A DNA stretch of 64,000 nucleotides from Roseofilum acuticapitatum BLCC-M154 (lineage in GTDB: Bacteria > Cyanobacteriota > Cyanobacteriia > Cyanobacteriales > Desertifilaceae): the NCBI RefSeq assembly GCF_030068475.1, contig NZ_JAQOSP010000086.1, positions 1 through 64,000 of the forward strand, written 5' to 3'. Shown here one piece after another: positions 33,748 through 42,000 of the stretch. Each line of letters begins with the position of its first letter. Position 1 is the stretch's first letter. The notes under the pieces are model-generated. The model had not been told where the DNA came from and did no database searches. It saw only the letters and a program-made list of their open reading frames with translations. The position numbers were made by a program, and so were the translations under genes.

Positions 33748-34364
33748 GAGTATCGGCGATCGTAGGATATCTTACCTAATTCTAATAGCTCTATTCTATT
33801 TTGATACCCGGTTCTCATCCTGGCGCAGTTACGCGCCTCTTTCCGTTCCTGATGAACCTTGAACTTTTCTCTAAGGCGGCTTCATCTACCCAGTAATCTC
33901 GATCCCCAGTTTTTTTTCAGCAAAATCAATTCTGAAAGCCTGAATTCTTAACCCTATTATTTATTCAGAGACAATCTGAATGTTAATCAAAGAAATATCA
34001 AAAAATATCAGTTTATATTGCAATAATTAAATAATTGTAACAATATCATCCTTCTCGCCCAATTTACGATTAAAGCTTAGAGAAGGCACTATTTCATTCA
34101 AACAACATGACCCAGCCACCTACCCCTGTGACAGGTTAACCATTGTCCACATCAAAAACCGATTCCCTTAACCTGCGATTAAACTCATCAATAGTTCCCC
34201 CTTAAACTTTTTTTTTGATCCGGAAGGAACTATCCCCAGCCTGAATTCATCCACAACCTTAGAACCGATTCTAAATGGCTATATCTATGGCCAACAAAAG
34301 ACTAAAACAACCGCATTCTCATGCACCACGCCCTAATGTATCTCGCCACAAGGAGTGAGGATTT
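33748..34364. other. 617-bp intergenic region, AT-rich, with possible leader
   Basis: No supported gene longer than 27 codons. The region is A/T-rich in the middle (33960-34080), with runs such as eight T residues at 33911-33918 and nine at 34209-34217. A 27-codon frame ends just before the Mo-nitro_C gene (see 34275-34358). No tRNA or known riboswitch was recognised. It probably holds promoters for both divergent genes and a long 5' leader. Confidence 0.5.
34275..34358 (+). other. Possible 27-codon upstream reading frame
   Basis: ATG at 34275 encodes MAISMANKRLKQPHSHAPRP then NVSRHKE, and its TGA at 34356-34358 lies inside the ribosome-binding site (AAGGAG at 34351-34356) of the next gene, whose ATG is at 34365. 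It could be a coupled leader peptide or chance; it is basic and has no family match I recognise. Confidence 0.3.
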
Positions 34365-34667
34365 ATGTTAATTAAAATTAGTCAGATTACCTTCAGCTCT
34401 CCCATACACTGGGATTTACTCTATCCCATTCGTCAATGGTTAAATACTCTAGAGATCAATCGCCCAGACGTAGCTCGATTAATCGTCAAACTCATCCCCG
34501 CTCAATGCCCCTTTGCACGGGATATCAAACTCTTTGGGCACACCATTGCCCATATCCCCCCCCTATGCAAACTCAATCCCCTCTACGATGAACTCATGAG
34601 TTTACGCTTCCGTTGTCTCTGTTTCCTCGCCGATCGCTGTGGCGAAGATATCGGATCTTATATCTAA
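34365..34667 (+). CDS. Mo-dependent nitrogenase C-terminal-like (Mo-nitro_C) protein
   Basis: A 100-residue protein matching the Mo-nitro_C domain: LIVKLIPAQCPFARDIKLFG, then HIPPLCKLNPLYDELMSLRF and CFLADRCGEDIGSYI. The domain is fused to nitrogenase-associated proteins in some cyanobacteria but also occurs as a free-standing protein in many, including non-fixers. Its role is unknown; three spaced Cys residues (QCP, LCK, RCG) could bind metal. A good ribosome-binding site (AAGGAG, eight bases upstream) supports the start. A terminator follows. Confidence 0.9.
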   Translation: MLIKISQITFSSPIHWDLLYPIRQWLNTLEINRPDVARLIVKLIPAQCPFARDIKLFGHTIAHIPPLCKLNPLYDELMSLRFRCLCFLADRCGEDIGSYI

Positions 34668-34687
34668 ACTTGGATTTAAGACATAAA

Positions 34688-34716
34688 AATATCCCTCCAG
34701 GTGATGGAGGGATATT
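34688..34716. terminator. Strong hairpin between convergent genes
   Basis: Perfect 12-bp stem AATATCCCTCCA / TGGAGGGATATT with a five-base loop, lying between the Mo-nitro_C gene (+) and the DUF4278 gene (-). It is probably a bidirectional terminator. Confidence 0.85.
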
Positions 34717-34764
34717 AAGACTGATTGTATACCAACTAGGAGTTAACTAATCCACGGGTTCCTT

Positions 34765-35223
34765 TTAGCTGTAGGAACCTACATGATGCTCATAGTTTAC
34801 CCGGAAGGTGGGTTGAATTTTGCCTTGAATGCGGCTCCAATATTTTCCAGGATCGGCAGTTAAACCCACTTCTGTAGCCAAACGGCCGAGCATAGCTTGT
34901 TGACGGGTTTTAATGCTGCGATCGCGAGAAATCATCAACGCTCTAGCTTTTTCCGTTACAGATTCAGCCACCGATGCTACAGCAGCCACCATTGGAGTAA
35001 CCGGTGCAGCCTCTGGAACAGCTTGGGGTGCTTCCACTTCACTGCCGACATGATAGCTCAGTCCACGATATTTCAGATCCAGATTGGTTTGCATGACGGG
35101 CGCTTTCCTCATATTGCGGAAACGCCATTCTAAACCGCGATAGGTTCCACCAATCTTTTCATCACCCATTTCAACTACGGGGGGATTGTAGTCGTAAGTC
35201 AGTCCGCGATAACGAAGTTCCAT
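34765..35223 (-). CDS. DUF4278 domain protein
   Basis: A 152-residue cyanobacterial protein. It has repeated YRG motifs: MELRYRGLTYDYNPP at the start, GGTYRGLEWRFR near 25-36 and DLKYRGLSYHVG near 49-60. This is the DUF4278 pattern. The C-terminal part (VTEKARALMISRDRSIKTRQQAMLGRLA, then LTADPGKYWSRIQGKIQPTFRVNYEHHVG) is basic and helical. Function is unknown; members are often associated with stress or high-light expression in cyanobacteria (recalled, not proven here). A good SD sequence (TAGGAGGC, 5-12 bases upstream) decides the start. Confidence 0.9.
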   Translation of the reverse strand: MELRYRGLTYDYNPPVVEMGDEKIGGTYRGLEWRFRNMRKAPVMQTNLDLKYRGLSYHVGSEVEAPQAVPEAAPVTPMVAAVASVAESVTEKARALMISRDRSIKTRQQAMLGRLATEVGLTADPGKYWSRIQGKIQPTFRVNYEHHVGSYS

Positions 35224-35360
35224 AGCTTTCGCCTCCTAAGATAATCAAACTCGCTTTGTTTCATCGTTAACAGAGGCGCGTTCCTTCAGGATTTCTCCTT
35301 ACTTCCGTCTTACTCGACAAACGAATTAAGATGAACGATTTATCCTTATCTTTCTGTAGT

Positions 35361-35513
35361 CTACGATACGGTTTTGGGGAATGTCCAGTGTTTTAACAAA
35401 ACTTTACATTTCTGGTAGCGATCGCCAAACTCCTGCTTGATCTGCTCGATCTCTTCCTGAAGTGGAGAAGGAACCACCAGAGCCACAAAAAAACGCTGTA
35501 TTGTCCTATTCAT
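35361..35513 (-). pseudogene. N-terminal relic of 2'-5' RNA ligase-like protein
   Basis: A 50-codon frame reading MNRTIQRFFVALVVPSPLQE then EIEQIKQEFGDRYQ. This closely resembles the beginning of cyanobacterial 2'-5' RNA ligase/phosphoesterase family proteins (RFFVALLxPxxLQ...IKQ.F.DRY). After DRYQ the match stops: the H-x-T motifs and the rest of the roughly 180-residue protein are missing. It is in the interval between the DUF4278 and YciI genes. It is most likely a truncated gene. Confidence 0.6.
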
Positions 35514-35560
35514 CGCTACAATAAAGAAAGAATCACCCAAATCATAACCCTTCTTCGATC

Positions 35561-35827
35561 ATGCCTTGGTTTGCCAAAATCGAATCCGGAATTGTTGATA
35601 AAACGACCTTCGATCAATATGTTCCTGCCCATAAAGCCTTTGTTCAAGACCTCATAGACAAAGGACATAAAGCCCGGAGTGGATATTGGCACAGACGAGG
35701 CGGTGGCATGTTAATCTTTGAAGCCCCATCTTGGCAAGAAGCCGAGGCGATCGTCAAACAAGATCCCTTAATTCTTAATCATTGTGTTACCTACGATCTC
35801 TATGAATGGTGTATTGTCGTTGAATGA
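35561..35827 (+). CDS. YciI family protein
   Basis: An 88-residue alpha/beta-barrel protein of the YciI (ferredoxin-like) family: MPWFAKIESGIVDKTTFDQY, VPAHKAFVQDLIDKG, GGGMLIFEAPSWQEAEAIV and KQDPLILNHCVTYDLYEWCIV. The conserved His of PAHKAF and the Asp of KQDP are the usual candidate active-site residues. Function unknown, possibly a small enzyme. A tandem repeat region follows immediately. Confidence 0.88.
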   Translation: MPWFAKIESGIVDKTTFDQYVPAHKAFVQDLIDKGHKARSGYWHRRGGGMLIFEAPSWQEAEAIVKQDPLILNHCVTYDLYEWCIVVE

Positions 35828-35860
35828 AAAGAAAGTCTAGCCATTTTAATCTCGATCCCC

Positions 35861-36023
35861 CCAACCCCCCTTAGAAAGGGGGGCACTAGAAAAAGTCCCC
35901 CTTAGAAAGAGGGGGGCACTAGAAAAAGTCCCCCTTAGAAAGGGGGGCACTAGAAAAAGTCCCCCATAGAAAGCAGGGGGCACTAGAAAAAGTCCCCCTT
36001 TCTAAGGGGGATTTAGGGGGATC
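35861..36023. repeat. Tandem palindromic repeat array (31-33-bp period)
   Basis: Four copies of GGCACTAGAAAAAGTCCCCC with repeating TTAGAAAGGGG are spaced 33, 31 and 33 bases (GCACTAG starts at 35883, 35916, 35947 and 35980). The array is flanked by CCCCCCTTAGAAAGGGG and its complement CCCCTTTCTAAGGGGG. The sequence can form a series of hairpins. It separates YciI from smpB. It is not a CRISPR array because there are no unique spacers. Confidence 0.85.
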
Positions 36024-36060
36024 GATAAGTTGAAAAATACTAATATATTGAGAAAAAAAC

Positions 36061-36528
36061 ATGACTAAAATCAGCAGTGGACATAAAATATTAAGTGATA
36101 ACCGGCAAGCGAGATACTTATATGAAATCCTAGAAACCTATGAAGCAGGAGTTGAACTGCTAGGAACAGAAGTCAAATCCATTCGCGAAGGACGGGTTAA
36201 CCTGCGGGATGGCTATGTCTTAATCCGCAATCAAGAAGCCCTCTTATTGAATGTACATATTTCCCCCCATAAAACCACAGGAAATTACTTTAACCATGAC
36301 CCCTTACGCACCCGCCGACTCTTATTGCACAAAGAAGAAATTCGCAAACTCATCGGCAAAGTCGAACAAAAAGGGTTAACCTTAATTCCCCTCAAACTCT
36401 ATTTAAAATCAGGATGGGTAAAAGTCGCCGTTGGTTTAGGTCGAGGCAAAAAACTCCATGACAAGCGGGAAGATATTAAACGCCGGGACGATCAACGGCA
36501 AATTCAACGAGCTATGAAAAACTTTTAG
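36061..36528 (+). CDS. smpB: SsrA-binding protein SmpB
   Basis: A 155-residue SmpB, which binds tmRNA (SsrA) and brings it to stalled ribosomes for trans-translation. Signature segments are present: YEAGVELLGTEVKSIREGRVNLRDGYV, PHKTTGNYFNHDPLRTRRLLLHKEEI, LIPLKLYLKSGWVKVAVGLGRGKKLHDKR and the basic C-terminal tail. Length is normal. tmRNA itself is not in the window. Confidence 0.98.
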   Translation: MTKISSGHKILSDNRQARYLYEILETYEAGVELLGTEVKSIREGRVNLRDGYVLIRNQEALLLNVHISPHKTTGNYFNHDPLRTRRLLLHKEEIRKLIGKVEQKGLTLIPLKLYLKSGWVKVAVGLGRGKKLHDKREDIKRRDDQRQIQRAMKNF

Positions 36529-36553
36529 TGCATCCATTAGGAGTATATCTAGT

Positions 36554-37090
36554 ATGATTGAAACCCACATTCCCTTATTAGAATCCATCCTCGAAGAATG
36601 GAAATCCGCGATCGGCAGTCAATATAAACCCTACAAAAATCATGTCTATCGAGTCCTGAACTTCTGCTTTATTTTTCATCAATGCCAAGATAACGATCGC
36701 GAAAAGCTCATTATTGCCGGTTGTTTTCACGATCTAGGCATTTGGCCGAATGATACCGTAGACTATTTACCCCCATCAATTGAATTAGCCAAAACTTACC
36801 TGAAAAATCAGGGTAAGGAAGAGTGGACGACAGAAATCACCCAGATGATCGATCTGCACCATAAATTTACCCCAGTTCCTAAATCTGAGTCTCGTTTAGT
36901 GGAAGTCTTTAGAAGAGGAGATTGGGTAGATGTTACTCAAGGCTTGCGCTCTTTTGGATTACCCAAAGTTTATATTCAGCAAGTCTTAAAAACTTTTCCT
37001 AACCTGGGTTTTCATGCGAACTTGCTCCGCTTAACCCAAGAAGAATTTAAACGAAACCCCCTCAACCCATTACCGATGATGAAATGGTAA
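36554..37090 (+). CDS. HD-domain hydrolase
   Basis: A 178-residue protein with an HD metal-phosphohydrolase pattern: KNHVYRVLNFCFIFHQCQ (first His), IIAGCFHDLGIWPNDTVDY (the HD pair) and EITQMIDLHHKF. The final Asp of the superfamily is probably in RRGDWVDVTQG. Substrate unknown, probably a nucleotide. It follows smpB by 25 bases and precedes fetB by 12, and may be co-transcribed with both. Confidence 0.85.
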   Translation: MIETHIPLLESILEEWKSAIGSQYKPYKNHVYRVLNFCFIFHQCQDNDREKLIIAGCFHDLGIWPNDTVDYLPPSIELAKTYLKNQGKEEWTTEITQMIDLHHKFTPVPKSESRLVEVFRRGDWVDVTQGLRSFGLPKVYIQQVLKTFPNLGFHANLLRLTQEEFKRNPLNPLPMMKW

Positions 37091-37102
37091 AAAGGGATAT
37101 CT

Positions 37103-37900
37103 ATGAGCTATATCTCTATTAGTGTGAGTCAATTGATCGCTGCATCCCTGTTAATTCTAATTAATCTGGGATTGTCGGTGGGTTTGCGCTTAGGATTAGA
37201 AAAAACTTTGGTGATTGCCACCACTCGAATGGTCGTGCAACTCTTGTTAATTGGATATGTTCTCAACTGGCTCTTTTCCTTATCCAATCCGATCGCCATT
37301 ATCATCCTAGCAGTCCTAATGACCAGCATCGCCGGAATCTCAGGCGTGAATCGCACTTCGCGGCGGTTTGTGGGCATCTATTGGCGCTCCTTCCTGTCTG
37401 TTTTAGTAGCTGCGTTCTTCGTTACCCAATTCTCTATCCTGGCAGTGATTCAAGTCGATCCCTGGTACGATCCCCAGTATTTCATCCCCCTATTGGGTAT
37501 GATTCTAGGAAATGCTTTAAATGGGGTTTCATTAGGATTAGAGCAGTTCATGGAGAGTTTAGTAAGCAATCAGGGCAAAATTGAAACCCTCTTGAGCTTA
37601 GGAGCAACTCGATGGGAAGCTACCCATGGGGAAGTGCAACAAGCTGTCCGTCGGGGGATGATTCCCATGATTAACTCCATGATGGTGATGGGACTGGTGA
37701 GCTTACCGGGGATGATGACCGGTCAAATTTTGGCCGGAGCCAACCCTTTAGATGCGGTGCGCTATCAGATTATCATTGTGTTTGCGATCGCCTCTGGAAC
37801 CGCACTAGGAACCCTCGGTGTGGTATTACTAGCCTGGCAAGCTCTGCTCAGTCCCTACCATCAGCTCAGATTAGATCGATTAACCAAAATCAAACCCTAA
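37103..37900 (+). CDS. fetB: FetB-type (UPF0014) ABC permease
   Basis: A 265-residue integral membrane protein with about seven hydrophobic segments. The UPF0014 pattern is clear: ATTRMVVQLLLIGYVLNWLF, ETLLSLGATRWEATHGEVQQAVRRGMIPMINSMMVMGLVSLPGMMTGQILAGANP and YQIIIVFAIASGTALGTLG. In E. coli, FetA (ATPase) and FetB export iron; the ATPase partner is absent here. It begins 12 bases after the HD gene and ends four bases before the acyltransferase gene, so the three lie in one operon. Confidence 0.9.
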   Translation: MSYISISVSQLIAASLLILINLGLSVGLRLGLEKTLVIATTRMVVQLLLIGYVLNWLFSLSNPIAIIILAVLMTSIAGISGVNRTSRRFVGIYWRSFLSVLVAAFFVTQFSILAVIQVDPWYDPQYFIPLLGMILGNALNGVSLGLEQFMESLVSNQGKIETLLSLGATRWEATHGEVQQAVRRGMIPMINSMMVMGLVSLPGMMTGQILAGANPLDAVRYQIIIVFAIASGTALGTLGVVLLAWQALLSPYHQLRLDRLTKIKP

Positions 37901-37904
37901 AGCC

Positions 37905-38543
37905 ATGACTCAAAACCGCGAACCCTTGGAAAGTCTTGTTCTTTACCACCTCTTCAAGTGGTCTGTGGTCAGTCCCATGCTGCATGTGTATTTCCAAGGT
38001 CGGATTTACGGTGCTGAAAATGTGCCCCAAGAGGGGCCCTTAGTGGTGGTGAGTAACCATGCCAGTCATTTCGATCCGCCCATTGTCTCCAACTGTGTGC
38101 GGCGACCGGTCGCTTTTATGGCTAAAGAAGAACTCTTTGAAGTCCCAGTCTTAAAACAAGCCATCCGCTTATATGGAGCCTATCCTGTTGAACGAGCATC
38201 CGCCGATCGCAGCGCTATTCGCAATGCCCTATCCGCTCTAGAACAAGGTTGGGCAACCGGCTTATTTTTACAAGGCACTCGCACTAAAGACGGCCGCATT
38301 ACTTCCCCTAAATTAGGTGCAGCCATGATTGCGGCTAAAGCTCAAGCTCCCCTTTTGCCCGTGAGTTTATGGGGTACGGAAAAAATCCTCGTTAAAGAGA
38401 CTCCGATCCCCCGTGCTGTCCCAGTGACTGTCCGTATAGGTTCCTTAATCGATCCGCCAAAAACGACTAAAAGAGAGGAATTACAGCGAGTAACTGAAGT
38501 CTGTCGGGATGAGATCCATGCACTGCATGACTTAGGGCGGTAG
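37905..38543 (+). CDS. plsC: 1-acyl-sn-glycerol-3-phosphate acyltransferase
   Basis: A 212-residue acyltransferase of the PlsC family, making phosphatidic acid from lysophosphatidic acid. Motif I is VVVSNHASHFDPPIV (H-x4-D) near residues 46-60. The conserved VAFMAKEELFEVPVLKQ, GAYPVERASADRSAIRNA and GLFLQGTRTKDGRI (motif III, EGTR-like) follow. The start is immediately after fetB (four-base gap). Length fits the short bacterial form. Confidence 0.93.
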   Translation: MTQNREPLESLVLYHLFKWSVVSPMLHVYFQGRIYGAENVPQEGPLVVVSNHASHFDPPIVSNCVRRPVAFMAKEELFEVPVLKQAIRLYGAYPVERASADRSAIRNALSALEQGWATGLFLQGTRTKDGRITSPKLGAAMIAAKAQAPLLPVSLWGTEKILVKETPIPRAVPVTVRIGSLIDPPKTTKREELQRVTEVCRDEIHALHDLGR

Positions 38544-38581
38544 AATGGGCGGGTGCAGAATTACAGATCATAATCTCAAAC

Positions 38582-38872
38582 ATGGAAGACATTAGGGAAC
38601 GCCTTACGCAAGAAGTAGATCGGGCACAATGGCAATGGCTCAAGCCCCATATTGCTAGGGATAATGTGGTTGTAGTCAATCCAGGATTAAATTTAGTCGA
38701 TGTGGGAGTGGCGATCGCCACCGATGAAGTCACCTCTGTACAGCGCTGGATTGGCGAACAACTGATTACCAAACCCACCCTTGAACAATTAAACCATTGG
38801 GAGCATACCGAAGATCAGCAGTTTGAGGCTCTGATTGTCCAACCCTATGTTCTGGTGAAAGAAGCCTCTTGA
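38582..38872 (+). CDS. DUF2288 family protein
   Basis: A 96-residue protein matching DUF2288: MEDIRERLTQEVDRAQWQWL, ARDNVVVVNPGLNLVDVGVAIA, VQRWIGEQLITKPTLEQL and FEALIVQPYVLVKE. Function unknown. It lies 38 bases after plsC on the same strand and could share its transcript. Confidence 0.88.
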   Translation: MEDIRERLTQEVDRAQWQWLKPHIARDNVVVVNPGLNLVDVGVAIATDEVTSVQRWIGEQLITKPTLEQLNHWEHTEDQQFEALIVQPYVLVKEAS

Positions 38873-39018
38873 GCCTAATCCATCCCAGAGGTGATGTAAA
38901 GAATTGTTGCGAGTGGCATAAAAACAGGGGCAAAAAAACGAGAACCCTATAGAGGGTTTCACGCAAGCCACTCTACACATCCTTTACTGTTCTTCACCAT
39001 TTGGGTGAATTTACCACG

Positions 39019-42000
39019 ATGAGCTTCTTACAGAAACTACGGAAATTACTGAATCTCACCTCTCCTAAAGCCCCTGAAACCAACCCTAACTCAGGTCAGA
39101 CCTTCATCCTCGAACCCATCCTTACCCCTTCAGGTTTGGGTTTAGATGGAGACGGAGGAGACGAAATTCCCCCCTTAGATGGAGACTTTGATATTGACCT
39201 CAATGCTGCTGACGGTGACGATATTGATACTCCTGATGAGACCTACACTGCTGAGGGTGACTTCACGGAGGGGGAAACAGGAGAGAGCATAGATGGGACT
39301 GATGTTGATGAGGTGGAATTCGATCCACAAACGGAAGAAGAAGTTGCCTATATAACCTCAGTTGACGCAGATGAAGCTGGAGAAACGGAGGGAAATGAAC
39401 CGGTAACGGGGAAAGAGACGGTTATCGAAGAAGGTATAGAACTTAATGATACTGAAGCGGATGGCGATCGCCAACTCCTGGCCACTGTGTCAGCAAACCG
39501 CACTCCAGCAGAAGAGTTTCCTGAAGGCATTTCTCAACCGAGCGATACCGAAACCACTGGAGGAGATAGGATTGACCCCATAGACGATCATCCCACTGGA
39601 GAACAAAGCCTAGACTATCCTGAAGAAGAGGAACAACTCGCCCCCACCTTAGAAATTGTGCCACCCAATTTTACCTTTGATTCCGGAGTCTTCACCGTGG
39701 GAGAAAGTGGAGAAGTTGGAGTTGACTTCCTCTTTGATGGGGGCGGATATCAAGGGGAACTGGCCATCTTTTCCTTAGAGGGAATGGATGAATTTGAAGC
39801 CGGTTCCGAGGAATTTATCCAAGAAGCAGCCAGTCGCGCCTTGAGTAATTCAGAACTCGGTCATGTGGTGATTTCCGATGCTGAAGAAGGGGCTAAGTTT
39901 AGCGGTAACTTGGGCGAGCGCGACCAAAATGACGGAGAGTATTTAGGGGTGAAAACCTTTAAGATGCGCTCTGGGGATGAATTTGGGGTGATGCTGGTTC
40001 CGAATAAAACCGTAGCGAGGGTTTTGGATAATCCCAGTATTGGCGGTTCCGGTCGTCCCTTGTTTTCCATGGTAACTGCGAATCCGGATGATGCGTTCCA
40101 TGTGGGGCAAATTGCGGATGTTACGGGAGATGGTTCGACGTTTGTGATGGAAGATATCCGCGTCGATGGTAAGACGGACTCAGATTACAATGATGTGATT
40201 TTCCAGGTCAGGGGAGCAGAAGGGAAGGCTGCGCTGTTGGATAGTGCGATCGCCTCCGACAAAGAATGGCGCTATTCTGATCTTGGGCAAGCCTTACTCG
40301 AATACGCCAAACCCTACATCACCCCTGAGTCTGTCGAAACCGAAGTCAGCGACCTCATTCAGGACGTACAAGGCTTAACCGAAGCCTTGCAAGACGCAGT
40401 AGAAACTCTAGAACCTGAAGTTGTAGAACCTGTTGAAACCCCTGAAGAACCTGCTCCAGAACCAGAAACTCCCACTTCCGAGCAACCCGTGCAACCCGCA
40501 GAGACTGAAGTAACTGACAATTCTGCTGACTCTGAGCAAGACGCGCAAAATTCAGACACTGAGGAAACACAGACTTCTGATAACTCGACTGCTGAGACCT
40601 CTAATTCCAAGCAAAACGAGCAAAATTCAGATACTGAGGAAACGGACACTTCTGATAGCTCGACTGTTGAAACCTCTAATTCCAAGCAAAACGAGCAAAA
40701 TTCAGACACTGAGGAAACCGAGAATTCTGATAACTCGACTGCTGAAACCTCTAATTCCGAGCAAAACGAGCAAAATTCAGATACTGAGGAAACAGAAACT
40801 TCTGATAACTCGACTGCACAAACTCCAGACACTGAGGAACCCGAACACATTCATGACGAATATCAGGAACCCTCAGCCACCGATAACCTCATCGCTCGGT
40901 TAGACCATTTAACCACGCGACTCGAAGACGCGCAGGATGCTCCCGTTTCCAGCGAAGAAGCGGAACAACTGCAAACCTTAGTGCAACAGGTGGAAACTTT
41001 AACCGAAACCCTAGAACAACCCAACTATCAATCCTTCTCCGAGCGGGCAGAATTAGCCGTCACGCGAGTGGTTGAGCGCTTGGAAAATGTCGCCCAACGC
41101 ATCGTTCCCATTGGTGAAACTCCTCCAGAATTTGAGTTTGCCCAAACTGCCCAACCCCTCGTCGGTATCATCGACACTGGGTTTAGCGGGGATAATCCGG
41201 ATATCGACTATTCTCGCATTACCCTGGGTCAAGACCATATCGACAATGACAATAATCCCCTATTGTCCGAAGGCGAAGGAAACGAACACGGAACCCATAT
41301 CCTCGGCATTATCGGCGCAACCGAGAATAATGGCATCGGTATCGATGGCATCAATGACCAAGCTCCCCTGTGGGTAGGACGTGCCGTCGGTTCAGGAAAA
41401 TGGGCCGAGTCTTTGATTGAATTTGTCGATGCAGCGCGAGAGTCAGGACAACCGAATGCAGTGGTGAATTTGAGTATGGATTTAACTCAGATTGATGCCC
41501 AAGGAAATGTCACCACTCGCTATGAGTTTACCCCAGAGGAGTGGGATGCTATTGAATATGCTCGTGAAAATAATGTGTTGATTGTAGCTGCTTCCGGAAA
41601 TGATGGCGGGGTGATGTCGGCGTTGGGACAAGCTTCTCAGAAGTTCGATAATATTCTTACCGTCGGTGCTGCTGAACAAGTGAATCTAGAAGTCTCTGTG
41701 GCTGAAGGTTTCGAGCGAGTAGACTATTCCAGTTATGGAGAAGGATTAAATCTGGTTGCTCCTGGAGGAACCGATGAATATCCGATCTTATCCACCGTTG
41801 GTAATGGTGTAGGAACCATGACTGGGACTTCAGTAGCAACCGCAAAAGTTACCGGGGCAGCGTCCCAAGTTTGGGCGGCTAATCCTGAATTAAGCTATCA
41901 GCAAGTGGTGCGAATTCTCAAGGAAACAGCGACTGATTTGCATGAAGCGAATCCCGATCATGAGACTGGGTTTGGCTTGTTAAATATTGCCGCCGCCGTT

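Noticed and set aside
33748-34364. tRNA or known riboswitch in the long intergenic region
   Set aside because: No cloverleaf or known aptamer pattern found by eye; reported only as an unexplained region.
35861-36023. Possible CRISPR array
   Set aside because: Units are contiguous and nearly identical, with no unique spacers and no cas genes nearby.
39001-39018. TTG start of the exoprotein at 39001
   Set aside because: The ATG at 39019 gives a normal start; no ribosome-binding site supports the TTG.
40355-40850. Minus-strand Ser/Val-rich frames
   Set aside because: Antisense of the acidic repeat region of the exoprotein; repetition is inherited from the other strand.
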